From: Spirochaetia bacterium
GTDB taxonomy: Bacteria > Spirochaetota > Spirochaetia > Treponematales > Breznakiellaceae
NCBI GenBank assembly: GCA_026002045.1
Contig: BOAV01000019.1
Location: 1-34,924, forward strand
Direction: 5' to 3'
DNA: 34,924 nucleotides
Shown here in pieces: positions 6,729 to 14,346 of this stretch. How positions within the stretch are numbered: position 1 is the stretch's first letter; every line of letters starts with the position of its first letter. Both the position numbers and the translations under genes were made by a program. The notes beneath the pieces are model-generated. The model did no database searches and had not been told where the DNA came from. It worked only from the letters and a program-made list of their open reading frames with translations.

Positions 6729-9299
6729 CTATTTTACTACAATGTTCACCAGTTTGTCAGGTACGGAAATTATTTTTACTGTTGTGTGTCCCTCGGTCCA
6801 CTTGAGCACCCCCGGCAAAGCAAGGGCGATCTTTTCAAGCTCCGCCCTGGGCGTACCCACGGGAACAGTAAACTTGTCACGGATTTTGCCGTTCACCTGG
6901 GCCACTATCGTAGATTCACTACCGGCGGTAAGTTTTTCTTCGTATACCGGCCAGCTGCTTTTTGACACCGATTCTGCGTGCCCCAATTTCTGCCAGAGCT
7001 CCTCACCGAGGTGGGGGGCGTAGGGGGCCAGCATCTGCACCAGGGGTTCCCAGAGTGCGCGCTTAACCTCCGGCAATTTTGCCAGTTCATTGGAATAGAT
7101 CATCATCTGGCTGATGGCGGTGTTGAAGTTAAGGCTCTCCGTATCATCGCTCACCTTCTTGATGGTTTTGTGCAGGAGCCGGGTTAATTCGTCATAGTTG
7201 GGGATAGTTGGCGCAGTTCCGCTCTGCGGAACTGCTAAGCAATCCGGCTTTGCCGGATTGCATTTCTCGCTGATGGCCCAGAGCCGTTCCAGAAAGCGGC
7301 TTACCCCGATGAGGCCCGCGGTGATCCAGGGCTTGCTTACTTCCAGGGGACCCATGAACATTTCATAAACCCGCATGGAGTCCGCGCCGAATTCCTTTAC
7401 GATGTCATCGGGGTTGATCACATTACCCCGGCTCTTGCTCATCTTCTGGTTGTCTTCACCCAGGATCATCCCCTGGTTCACGAGGCGCTGAAAAGGCTCC
7501 TTGGTGTTTACCAAACCGAAGTCGTAAAGAACCTTGTGCCAGAAGCGGCTGTAGAGGAGGTGGAGCACCGCGTGTTCAACCCCGCCTACGTAGAGATCCA
7601 CCGGGGCCCAGTATTCGATTTTTTCTTTTGCCGCAAAAGCGTTACTGTTGCGGGGATCGAGGTAGCGGAGATAGTACCAGCATGACCCGGCCCACTGGGG
7701 CATGGTGTTGGTTTCCCGCTTTGCCGGCCCGCCGCATTTGGGGCAGGTGGTGTTCACCCATTCGGGGATCCCCGCCAGGGGGGATTCACCGGTGCCGGTG
7801 GGCGCATAGGACTGCACATCCGGGAGCCGTAGGGGGAGGTCCTTTTCGCTGAGGGGTACAATGCCGGAGCCATGCTCTGCATGGCAGGTGTCACAGTGGA
7901 CCACCGGGATGGGCTCCCCCCAGTAACGCTGCCGGCTGAATATCCAGTCCCGCAGTTTGTAGTTTACCGCTTTTTTTCCAAAGCCCTGCTCTTCAACCCA
8001 GGCGGTCACTTTCTGTTTTGTTTCGGAAGTGGGGAGGCCGTTGAACTGAGCGGAGTTCACCGCCCAGCCGTCGGCTACCGTACACTGGGAAATGCCTTCG
8101 GCAGTTCCCTTGGAGAATCCTTCGGATTCTCCATCCGGGGAAGTCTGAGACACTACTTGCCTGATCGGCAGATTGAAAGTCTTGGCGAATTCCCAGTCCC
8201 GTTCATCGTGGGCGGGCACCGCCATGATCGCCCCGGTCCCATAAGATATGAGTACGTAGTCGGCTACCCAGATGGGGATTTTTTCGCCATTCACGGGATT
8301 GACGGCATACGCGCCGGAGAAGACGCCGGTTTTGATTTTTGCCAAATCGGTCCGTTCCAGGTCGCTCTTTTTTGCCGCAGCGTCAAGGTATGCGTCCACC
8401 GCGGATTTCTGCGCCGTGGTGGTGAGCTTTGCCACCAGGGGATGCTCCGGGGCCAGGACCATGTAGGTGACGCCGAAGAGGGTATCCGGCCGGGTGGTGT
8501 AAATCTCTATAAAAAGGTCTTCGGAAGAATTGTTATGCAGTTTCTCCGTAGGAGAAACTGCCAAGGTGTTTAAAGTTGATTTATCAACTTTAAACACCAC
8601 ATTGGCCCCCTCGGAGCGGCCGATCCAGTTCCGCTGCATCAGCTTGACCGGCTCGGGCCAGTCGAGGCCGTCCAGGTCCTCAAGGAGCCGTTCCGCATAG
8701 GCGGTGATCTTCAATATCCACTGACGGATGCGCTTGCGGGTAACCTTGGTCCCGCAGCGTTCGCAGAGCCCGTCCTTTACCTCTTCGTTGGCAAGCCCGG
8801 TCTTGCAGGAGGGGCACCAGTTGATGGGGCTTTCCGCCTCATAGGCCAGGCCCTTCTCGTAAAGCTTGAGGAAGATCCACTGGGTCCACTTGAAATATTC
8901 GGGGTCCGTGGTATCCACTTCCCGGTCCCAGTCATAGGAAAAGCCCAGGGATTTTATCTGGGCCTCAAAGTGTTTGATGTTTGCCGCGGTGGTCACCGCC
9001 GGGTGGGTTCCCATTTTGATGGCATAGTTTTCCGCCGGAAGGCCGAAGGCGTCAAAACCCATGGGGTGGAGCACGTTGAAGCCCTTCATCCGCAGGAAGC
9101 GGGAATAGATGTCTGTGGCGGTGTAGCCTTCGGGATGCCCCACATGGAGCCCCTGTGCGGAAGGGTAGGGGAACATGTCCAGTACATAGCGGCGCTTGTC
9201 TTTGGGAAAGGATGGATCTTCAACTGCCTTAAAACTCTTGTGTTCTTCCCAATATTTCTGCCATTTAGGTTCGATTGTCTCAAAGGGATACTTCGCCAT
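6729..9299 (-). CDS. leuS: Leucyl-tRNA synthetase
   Basis: A class I synthetase of 856 residues that charges tRNA-Leu. The HIGH-type motif is HVGH at 52-55 within PYPSAQGLHVGHPEGYTATD, zinc-like cysteine pairs occur in both WCPSCKTGLANEEVKDGLCERCG and CDTC...CPKCGG, the editing domain carries TTRPDTLFG and GTGAIMAVPAHDERD, and KMSKS is at 619-623. The ATG at 9299 is preferred because GGAAGGAG lies nine bases upstream; a TTG at 9317 would extend it by six residues. Five perfect hairpins are embedded in the coding sequence (7213-7261, 8111-8133, 8537-8598) at positions that look like extra loops. The SPOR gene follows 28 bases downstream. Confidence 0.96.
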   Translation of the reverse strand: MAKYPFETIEPKWQKYWEEHKSFKAVEDPSFPKDKRRYVLDMFPYPSAQGLHVGHPEGYTATDIYSRFLRMKGFNVLHPMGFDAFGLPAENYAIKMGTHPAVTTAANIKHFEAQIKSLGFSYDWDREVDTTDPEYFKWTQWIFLKLYEKGLAYEAESPINWCPSCKTGLANEEVKDGLCERCGTKVTRKRIRQWILKITAYAERLLEDLDGLDWPEPVKLMQRNWIGRSEGANVVFKVDKSTLNTLAVSPTEKLHNNSSEDLFIEIYTTRPDTLFGVTYMVLAPEHPLVAKLTTTAQKSAVDAYLDAAAKKSDLERTDLAKIKTGVFSGAYAVNPVNGEKIPIWVADYVLISYGTGAIMAVPAHDERDWEFAKTFNLPIRQVVSQTSPDGESEGFSKGTAEGISQCTVADGWAVNSAQFNGLPTSETKQKVTAWVEEQGFGKKAVNYKLRDWIFSRQRYWGEPIPVVHCDTCHAEHGSGIVPLSEKDLPLRLPDVQSYAPTGTGESPLAGIPEWVNTTCPKCGGPAKRETNTMPQWAGSCWYYLRYLDPRNSNAFAAKEKIEYWAPVDLYVGGVEHAVLHLLYSRFWHKVLYDFGLVNTKEPFQRLVNQGMILGEDNQKMSKSRGNVINPDDIVKEFGADSMRVYEMFMGPLEVSKPWITAGLIGVSRFLERLWAISEKCNPAKPDCLAVPQSGTAPTIPNYDELTRLLHKTIKKVSDDTESLNFNTAISQMMIYSNELAKLPEVKRALWEPLVQMLAPYAPHLGEELWQKLGHAESVSKSSWPVYEEKLTAGSESTIVAQVNGKIRDKFTVPVGTPRAELEKIALALPGVLKWTEGHTTVKIISVPDKLVNIVVK
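7213..7261. repeat. Two adjacent perfect hairpins inside leuS
   Basis: GCAGTTCCGC (7213-7222) pairs with GCGGAACTGC (7226-7235). Three bases later GCAATCCGGC (7239-7248) pairs with GCCGGATTGC (7252-7261). Both stems are 10 bp with 3-base loops. Together they encode about 17 residues (Cys, Pro, Lys and Gly-rich) between the anticodon-domain helices after LERLWAISEK, apparently an extra loop. Confidence 0.75.
8111..8133. repeat. Perfect 10-bp hairpin inside leuS
   Basis: TGGAGAATCC (8111-8120) pairs with GGATTCTCCA (8124-8133) across a 3-base loop. It encodes the Gly/Glu/Ser-rich segment after RQVVSQTSPD, just before the conserved YTxxG-like region that is itself divergent here. Confidence 0.7.
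8537..8598. repeat. Two adjacent perfect hairpins inside leuS (11 and 15 bp)
   Basis: GCAGTTTCTCC (8537-8547) pairs with GGAGAAACTGC (8551-8561). GGTGTTTAAAGTTGA (8565-8579) pairs with TCAACTTTAAACACC (8584-8598). In the coding direction one arm of the 15-bp stem encodes the conserved VVFKVD strand of the synthetase. The other arm, its exact inverted copy, encodes STLNT, which looks like inserted sequence. Confidence 0.8.
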
Positions 9300-9317
9300 G
9301 TACCGGGCTCCTTCCAA

Positions 9318-9415
9318 ACATAATTATACTAGCATAGTATATACTTTCTTGGGTGTTTTTCACAAGACAGGGGCCGGGATTTGCAGCTGCCCGAATAGCC
9401 GCAGAAAAACAGGAT
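9318..9415 (-). promoter_or_regulatory. Upstream region of leuS
   Basis: A TATAAT box on the minus strand (plus positions 9323-9328) lies 23 bases ahead of the ATG at 9299, with no convincing -35. No T-box or leader peptide with leucine codons was seen between it and the terminator of the upstream LysM operon. Confidence 0.3.
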
Positions 9416-9440
9416 AAAAAAACCCGGTCATTAGACCGGG
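9416..9440 (-). terminator. Intrinsic terminator of the envelope operon
   Basis: Read on the minus strand, CCCGGTC-TAAT-GACCGGG (plus 9423-9440) is a perfect 7-bp GC-rich stem followed by seven T residues (plus 9416-9422). It lies 40 bases after the stop codon of the LysM lipoprotein gene and ends the four-gene minus-strand operon. Confidence 0.9.
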
Positions 9441-9480
9441 CTGATGTTAGCCGCTAAACCGGCGTCCTGGTTTTATCGTA

Positions 9481-11115
9481 TCAAAGGGTCCCTTCACGGA
9501 CTTCCCTGTTCAGGCTGGGGATCTCGAGGATCGTACCGGGCTCTATCAGATTCGGGTTATCGGGAGTTTCCAGTTTTTCCCTGTTTGCGTCATAGAGCAG
9601 GGGCCACAAATAGGGGTCGTTGTAGATCTGCGGTTGTGCGGCGATGCCCCAAAGGGTGTCTCCTTCCTGAACCGTGTAGGTTCCTGATATAGTTTCCGCT
9701 TGCCGTTGTGCTTCGGCTTGTCTGGCCGCCTCTTCTTCCTGGGCTAGCCGCTCTGCTTCTGCCTGACGCGCGGCTTCTTCAGCCGCGGCTAGAGCTTCTG
9801 CTTCGGCCTGTTTGCGGGCAGTTTCCTGAGCCTCCGCTTGTTGCCGGGCTTCTTCTTGTCGACGGGCGGCGGCCTCGGCCTGTGCCTGTCGGCGGGCTTC
9901 AGCTTCTGCAGCTTGGGCCTGCCGTCGTGCTTCCGCTTGTGCCTGGGCTTCCCGCCGGGCTTCCGCCTGACGTGCGGCCTCCTCTGCCTGGGCTATCCGC
10001 TTTGCTTCCGCTTGACGTGCGGCCTCCTCTGCCTGGGCTATCCGCTTTGCTTCCGCTTGACGTGCGGCCTCCTCTGCCTCGGCCTGTTTACGGGCTTCTT
10101 CTTGCTGGCGTGCGGCGGCTTCGGCTTCTTTTTGAGCAGTGGCAGCAGGTGTTTGGTTAGGAGCCGGAACCACCGGTGCAGCAGTCCCGGATTGTTGCCG
10201 GGCTTGCGCTTGTTGTTGAACAGGAGCAGCGGGAGCGGCTGTTTGGTTGTTCGGAGCTTGAGCCGCCGGAGTAGTACCGGCTCCGGTTTGTTGTCGGGCT
10301 TGTGTTTGTTGCTGAGCCGGAGCAGCAGGAGCGGCTGTCTGGTTGTTCGGAGCCTGTGCCACCTGTGCAGCAGTCCCGGATTGCTGCCGGGCTTGCGCTT
10401 GTTGTTGAGTAGTGGCTGCGGGAGCGGCTGTCTGGTTGTTCGGAGCTTGAGCCGCCGGAGTAGTAGCGGCCCCGGATTGTTGCCGGGCTTGCGCTTGTTG
10501 TTGAACAGGAGCAGCGGGAGCGGCTGTCTGGTTGTTAGGAGCCTGTGCCACTGGTGCAGCAGTCCCGGATTGTTGCCGGGCTTGCGCTTGCTGTTGAACA
10601 GGAGCAGCGGGAGCGGCTGTCTGGTTGTTCGGAGCCTGTGCCACTGGTGCAGCAGTCCCGGATTGTTGCCGGGCTTGCGCTTGCTGTTGAACAGGAGCAG
10701 CGGGAGCGGCTGTTTGGTTGTTCGGAGCCTGAGCCGCCGGAGTAGTAGCGGCCCCGGATTGTTGCCGGGCTTGCGCTTGTTGTTGAGCGGGGGCAGCGGG
10801 AGCGGCTGTCTGGTTGTTCGGAGCTTGAGCCGCTGGTGCAACAGGTCCGGATTGTTGCCGGGCTTGCGCTTGTTGTTGAGCCGGAACTGTGGGAGTGGCT
10901 GTCTGGTTGTTCGGAGTTTGAGCCGCCGGAGTAGGAGCGGCCCCAGTCTGCTGCCGGGCTGCTATAAGGGTGGGCTGCTGAGAGGATGATTCAGGTGCGG
11001 AATTTTCATCCGGTACGTCGAAAGTCCACCATTCCTGAATACTTGAGCAACCCGGAAGGAATAGTATCGACAAACTGCCTGATAGTATCAGTATCTTTAC
11101 TATTCCTTTTTTCAT
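9481..11115 (-). CDS. LysM-domain lipoprotein with Ala/Gln/Pro repeats and a TolA-like coiled coil
   Basis: A 544-residue lipoprotein. The lipobox LPGC places the lipidated Cys at 23. Residues 57-308 are eight tandem repeats of 31 or 32 residues with consensus APNNQTAAPAAPVQQQAQAR; a ninth is partial. Residues about 329-478 are a charged Ala/Glu/Arg/Gln helix or coiled coil like the TolA stalk. A C-terminal LysM domain (about 480-536: YTVQEGDTLWGIA, YLWPLLYDANRE, EPGTILEIP) should bind peptidoglycan. The architecture suggests a lipid-anchored, extended rod that tethers membrane to the wall. The signal sequence is nearly identical to that of the gene upstream, indicating paralogy. It lies 12 bases after that gene and is last in the operon before the terminator. 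Confidence 0.85.
   Translation of the reverse strand: MKKGIVKILILSGSLSILFLPGCSSIQEWWTFDVPDENSAPESSSQQPTLIAARQQTGAAPTPAAQTPNNQTATPTVPAQQQAQARQQSGPVAPAAQAPNNQTAAPAAPAQQQAQARQQSGAATTPAAQAPNNQTAAPAAPVQQQAQARQQSGTAAPVAQAPNNQTAAPAAPVQQQAQARQQSGTAAPVAQAPNNQTAAPAAPVQQQAQARQQSGAATTPAAQAPNNQTAAPAATTQQQAQARQQSGTAAQVAQAPNNQTAAPAAPAQQQTQARQQTGAGTTPAAQAPNNQTAAPAAPVQQQAQARQQSGTAAPVVPAPNQTPAATAQKEAEAAARQQEEARKQAEAEEAARQAEAKRIAQAEEAARQAEAKRIAQAEEAARQAEARREAQAQAEARRQAQAAEAEARRQAQAEAAARRQEEARQQAEAQETARKQAEAEALAAAEEAARQAEAERLAQEEEAARQAEAQRQAETISGTYTVQEGDTLWGIAAQPQIYNDPYLWPLLYDANREKLETPDNPNLIEPGTILEIPSLNREVREGTL
9971..10060. repeat. Exact 45-bp tandem duplication in the coiled-coil region
   Basis: The 45-base units at 9971-10015 and 10016-10060 are identical, and the first bases of a third copy follow. 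They encode a 15-residue helical repeat, EEAARQAEAKRIAQA. Exact identity suggests a recent duplication. Confidence 0.8.
10192..10947. repeat. Eight tandem 93/96-bp repeats in the LysM lipoprotein gene
   Basis: The array codes for residues 57-308. Two unit types occur: 32-residue units with ATTPAAQ-like starts and 31-residue units with TAAPVAQ-like starts, in the order 32, 31, 32, 31, 31, 32, 31, 32. The fourth and fifth units are identical in protein sequence. The pattern suggests duplication of a two-unit block followed by unequal exchange. A partial ninth unit extends to about 10132. Confidence 0.85.
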
Positions 11116-11127
11116 GGATCATCCTTT

Positions 11128-11796
11128 TTATTGATCGAAGAATTCGGAATCGGTTTGTTGATCGTAGGTTTCGTCGATATATGGGGACTCGGCTCCCGTC
11201 TGGGGAAGCGGGGTTACCGGCGCCTCTTCAGCTTGGGGACGCGCTGCTCCCTGGGCCGATACCTCAGCCTGCAGACGCGCGGTTTCAGCTCCCTGCGCTG
11301 CGGTTTTCGCCTGCTGCCGAGCCCTCATCTGCGCCACCGCATCCGTCTCGGCTTGCTGACGGGCAAGCTCGGTTGCCTGGGCCGCCATTTCAGCACGTTG
11401 ATAGGCAAGCTCGGCTGCCTGGGCTGCCGCTTCCGCCTGATCCCGTGCTTCCTTCTGAGCCGCCGCTGAGGCTTCCGCCTGGGCAAGGGCGGTTTCCGCA
11501 TCCATCGCCGCTTTTTCCGCCTGCAGGCGTGCGTCTTCGGCTTCATACCCCACTGCTGCCTGGAATCCGACTTCCGTCGTTACCGGCTGCTGAGCCTGAG
11601 CCGCAGCTACTGCCTGCTGGCGGGCCGTTTCAGCTTCCTGAGCCGCTGCCACAGCCTGCTGGCGCGCCGCTTCGGCTTCCTGAACCGCATCCGGTGAGAC
11701 AGAAGACCAATATTCCTTGACACTTGCGCATCCGGGCAGAAACAGGATCGATAACCCGAATGACAGTCCCAGTATCTTTACCATTCTTCTTTTCAC
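11128..11796 (-). CDS. Alanine-rich coiled-coil lipoprotein
   Basis: A 222-residue lipoprotein with lipobox LPGC (lipidated Cys at about 23). The mature part is dominated by Ala/Gln/Glu/Arg heptad-like sequence (EAEAARQQAVAAAQ, repeated with variation), predicting a long helix or coiled coil, followed by an acidic Pro-containing tail. It has no LysM domain. Its signal peptide closely matches that of the next gene (both contain VKIL followed by LSILFLPGC), so the two are probably paralogues that diverged in their C-termini. The GTG start at 11796 is supported by AAAGGGGA eight bases upstream; an ATG four codons later is possible. Function is unknown; Lpp- or TolA-like spacing is an inference. 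Confidence 0.75.
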   Translation of the reverse strand: MKRRMVKILGLSFGLSILFLPGCASVKEYWSSVSPDAVQEAEAARQQAVAAAQEAETARQQAVAAAQAQQPVTTEVGFQAAVGYEAEDARLQAEKAAMDAETALAQAEASAAAQKEARDQAEAAAQAAELAYQRAEMAAQATELARQQAETDAVAQMRARQQAKTAAQGAETARLQAEVSAQGAARPQAEEAPVTPLPQTGAESPYIDETYDQQTDSEFFDQ

Positions 11797-11823
11797 AACA
11801 TTATCCCCTTTACTGCCCTCAGG

Positions 11824-13419
11824 CTATTTCTTGAAGGTAAACAGCAATGTAAACTTCGTTTTATCGATGTTAACCACATTGGCCGCAACTGCCAGCACGT
11901 CAATCGCCATGTCCCTGTTGAGGTTTACAGACATTCCGAGCGCAAGCCTTACCGTAGGCACCCCGGTGAGTTTTTCGGTTGATACCGTGGGTTCCGGACT
12001 GGAATCGCTGACAGTCGTTGTGGTTGTTTCCTGATAGGAGAATAACTCAACCCCAAGGCCCGCCTGCAGGGCAAAATGATCCGGAAGCAGGTTGAAATTC
12101 ACGCCCACGGCTATATCGGGCCTGATTTCAAAATTGTTTATCGTGGTGTCGTAGGTGTGCAAGTTCAGGACATCTTCCTGTGTTATTGCTATTGTATCTA
12201 TCCGGAGGGGGACATTTCCCTTAACGCCAAGGCTAAACATCGGGTTAAAATCCTGGCTGTAGGTAAACCCGACATTTACGGGAATCCTTATATCCGTGAT
12301 GGGCAGATCCAACTGGGCCCTCGGATCAGATAGACGTTTGAAGCCGGAAAAGTTACCACCCAGCCCCTTTGCCCAGGCATTTGTGGGGTCCATGGTCTCA
12401 AAGGCTTCGTATGCGGCATCCCCGGCGCCTCCTGAGGTGGTGTAGGTAGAGCTGATTCCATAATTGCCGTTGTTTTTATAGGTCCTGGAAGCCAAATCCG
12501 CAGTGATATCCAGTTCCGCCTGGCTATGCTCGGTGCTGTTGAAATCAAAGCCCAGGGTAAGGCCCCCTGAAAGTTCATCAAAATCCTGCAATTTTTCCAG
12601 CTTGGTAGTCCAGTTGAATGCGGAAGTAGTAGAATTTGTGGTTCCCCACCATGCGGTGGAATTATATTGATGAAAGTCATAGGAGCCCCGGAGCGCCGGC
12701 TTAAACCGGAAGGTCTTCCCTATAGGAATATTAAAGCCCAATTCAAGGTAGGGCTTCAGGCTGCTTTCGATGGTAGTTTCCCGGTACGAATCTTCCCGGG
12801 TTTTGGTGCCCTGTAAAAATTCCGTAAAGCCGATTTTGGCCCCGAAAATCCCGGCGCCCATAAGGACTTCGATGGTATTGTCGCTGGTGTAGGGGGCGGC
12901 GTTCGCCGGCAGGGAAATTCCATTCGCATCGACCAGATCAGGCTCCGAGGTGGTTATGAGTCCCCCCGTGCCGTCCGGGATAGAATTGATATTTTCCTGT
13001 TTTTTCATGCCGATCACCGGCTGGTTGATGATCAGGGAGGCCAGCTCGTTTATCAGGCTCCCGCCGTAGGCAACGCCGATGAAACCCTTCCCGTTCTTGC
13101 CGAATTTACTCCCAAAGCCGATGTTGAGCCCCCCTTCCTGTATGGATGCGTCAATCCCGGCATAGCCGAAATATTTTACGGCCTTCAGGGAACTGAAGTC
13201 AACAACCGACATAACCCGGTCCGCATCCGTAGTGAGGGTACCCAAGGTTGCCTTGGAGGTCCCCGACTGGGGAGCATACATCTTGCGGCTGCCGCGCAGG
13301 TCCCCAAAGCCGATGGGGGCTGCGGAGGGCTCCGGGGGAGGCTCCGCGCTCAAAGCAAGAACCGGCACAAGGGCCATCGCCAGACAGACCGGCAGTAGTT
13401 TATTCATAGGACTTTTCAT
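11824..13419 (-). CDS. Probable outer-membrane beta-barrel protein, function unknown
   Basis: A protein of about 531 residues with a cleavable signal peptide (ending near ALSAEP). The mature sequence has many alternating hydrophobic and polar strands with Gly and aromatic residues (KVSGTK-like absent; instead YFGYAGIDASI, LNIGFGSKFG, KPYLELGFNIPIG, RFKPALRGSYDF, ELSGGLTLGFDFN, IRPDIAVGVNFNL), fitting an outer-membrane barrel. The C-terminus, FTLLFTFKK, has the terminal aromatic pattern though Lys residues follow the final Phe. I do not recognise a named family. ATG 13419 is chosen because AAGGAGG precedes it by six bases; an upstream in-frame start at 13449 would overlap the preceding gene and spoil the signal peptide. 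Confidence 0.7.
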   Translation of the reverse strand: MKSPMNKLLPVCLAMALVPVLALSAEPPPEPSAAPIGFGDLRGSRKMYAPQSGTSKATLGTLTTDADRVMSVVDFSSLKAVKYFGYAGIDASIQEGGLNIGFGSKFGKNGKGFIGVAYGGSLINELASLIINQPVIGMKKQENINSIPDGTGGLITTSEPDLVDANGISLPANAAPYTSDNTIEVLMGAGIFGAKIGFTEFLQGTKTREDSYRETTIESSLKPYLELGFNIPIGKTFRFKPALRGSYDFHQYNSTAWWGTTNSTTSAFNWTTKLEKLQDFDELSGGLTLGFDFNSTEHSQAELDITADLASRTYKNNGNYGISSTYTTSGGAGDAAYEAFETMDPTNAWAKGLGGNFSGFKRLSDPRAQLDLPITDIRIPVNVGFTYSQDFNPMFSLGVKGNVPLRIDTIAITQEDVLNLHTYDTTINNFEIRPDIAVGVNFNLLPDHFALQAGLGVELFSYQETTTTTVSDSSPEPTVSTEKLTGVPTVRLALGMSVNLNRDMAIDVLAVAANVVNIDKTKFTLLFTFKK

Positions 13420-13445
13420 ATAAGCCTCCTTGGGTTTATGGTGAA

Positions 13446-14036
13446 TCACTCAAACGCTCCGGTATATTTATACAGCTTGTCTACCTTCAAGGTATGCTTT
13501 GTTGTAAAGGTGTATGTTAAAGGCGGTTTACCCAATATGGCACCAGCACTAACGGGAGTGATCGTAATAGAGCGAACTACTTGAATAGCAGCGCCACTGA
13601 TTACAGGATAGTTATCAGAGTCTCCAATATCTTTGTCTATTTCAATTAATACATCATTCCACTCTTTTATTCCCTCAGGGAACTTTTTTCCAGTTGTTTC
13701 GGAACCCGCCATTTTGGTCCACTCGGAAATTGATAGTGTGTCCTTACTTTCAGTAACAAGCAGAGAACCCGTTTTTCCGTCCTTGCTGAGGGATCGCGAA
13801 AACTCGTATGATGTGCCAATGCCAGCAGCCCCTAATGTCGCCGGGGTTGGCTGGTACATTAACCGAATTTCCGATTCGTATAATGCAGGGTCAAGAGCCG
13901 TAGGCCCGGTAAATGAGCCGCGGGGCGCCCCTTCATACCGCTCGTTATACTGCATATCCTGCACCTGGTCATTGCACCCAATAAAGAATGATCCCATCAG
14001 GGCAATCGCAATCAAAACAATAAAGAACTTTTTCAT
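13446..14036 (-). CDS. Hypothetical lipoprotein, first gene of the envelope operon
   Basis: A 196-residue lipoprotein: signal peptide of 20 residues with lipobox FIGC (Cys 21). The mature part contains NDQVQDMQYNERYEGAPRG, then mixed beta-like sequence ending in TFTTKHTLKVDKLYKYTG. No known domain was recognised. AAGGGGG lies about five bases upstream of the ATG. It is followed after 26 bases by the probable outer-membrane protein, so the two may be exported and act together. A small hairpin (CCTTCC / GGAAGG) lies upstream in the leader. Confidence 0.7.
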   Translation of the reverse strand: MKKFFIVLIAIALMGSFFIGCNDQVQDMQYNERYEGAPRGSFTGPTALDPALYESEIRLMYQPTPATLGAAGIGTSYEFSRSLSKDGKTGSLLVTESKDTLSISEWTKMAGSETTGKKFPEGIKEWNDVLIEIDKDIGDSDNYPVISGAAIQVVRSITITPVSAGAILGKPPLTYTFTTKHTLKVDKLYKYTGAFE

Positions 14037-14124
14037 AAGTTCCCCCTTCTTTAAAATCCCCTTCCTTATTATGGAAGGAGTTTATTGCATCAAGCGGGGT
14101 ACATTCCCCGCAAAAAGCCCTATT

Positions 14125-14304
14125 CTACAGCCGGACCCCAGGGGCGCCGCCTGACCCCGCCTGGTCTTCCATAAATTTCCTGCCCTGCCGTTGTACCTTC
14201 AACAGTAACCGGGCGGTTTTTACCACCCTTTTTTTCTTACCGGAGCTTAATTTCTTAAAATCCCTACATAAATCATCAAGTTCCTTATAGACCCTAGTAT
14301 TCAT
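14125..14304 (-). CDS. Small basic protein (59 aa) divergent from an XRE regulator
   Basis: A short gene encoding 59 residues, starting MNTRVYKELDDLCRDFKKLS and continuing with a Lys-rich helix and a Gly/Pro tail. It is strongly supported as real by a near-consensus promoter (TTGACA, 18-base spacer, TATAAT) on the same strand and AAGGA nine bases before the ATG. The helical, charged N-terminus without a recognised domain suggests a small DNA- or protein-binding partner. The shared control region with the adjacent HTH gene suggests that regulator controls it; a two-part module resembling a toxin-antitoxin or regulator-effector pair is possible but unproven. Confidence 0.65.
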   Translation of the reverse strand: MNTRVYKELDDLCRDFKKLSSGKKKRVVKTARLLLKVQRQGRKFMEDQAGSGGAPGVRL

Positions 14305-14316
14305 GGGTAAGTATCC

Positions 14317-14346
14317 TTATAATGTATTACTAATCTATCATTATAA
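14317..14346. promoter_or_regulatory. Operator-like inverted repeat overlapping the -10 box
   Basis: TTATAATG at 14317-14324 and CATTATAA at 14339-14346 form an 8-bp inverted repeat with a 14-base spacer. One arm contains the -10 box of the 59-aa gene and the spacer spans its predicted transcript start (about 14333), a typical repressor site. The divergent XRE protein is the obvious candidate binder. Confidence 0.55.

Noticed and set aside
9318..9415. A T-box or leucine leader upstream of leuS
   Set aside because: No run of Leu codons, no T-box-like conserved sequence and no terminator between the promoter-like box and the ATG.
10192..10947. Regular repeats considered as a CRISPR-like or satellite array
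   Set aside because: The repeats are in frame, have no unique spacers and encode a continuous protein.
9838..10989. A 383-codon frame on the plus strand opposite the LysM lipoprotein
   Set aside because: It is Leu/Gly/Cys/Arg-rich low-complexity antisense of the repeat array; the minus-strand frame has a lipobox, LysM domain and terminator.
14094..14111. GCGGGG/CCCCGC hairpin as terminator of the 59-aa gene
   Set aside because: No T-run follows on the minus strand, so intrinsic termination is not supported.
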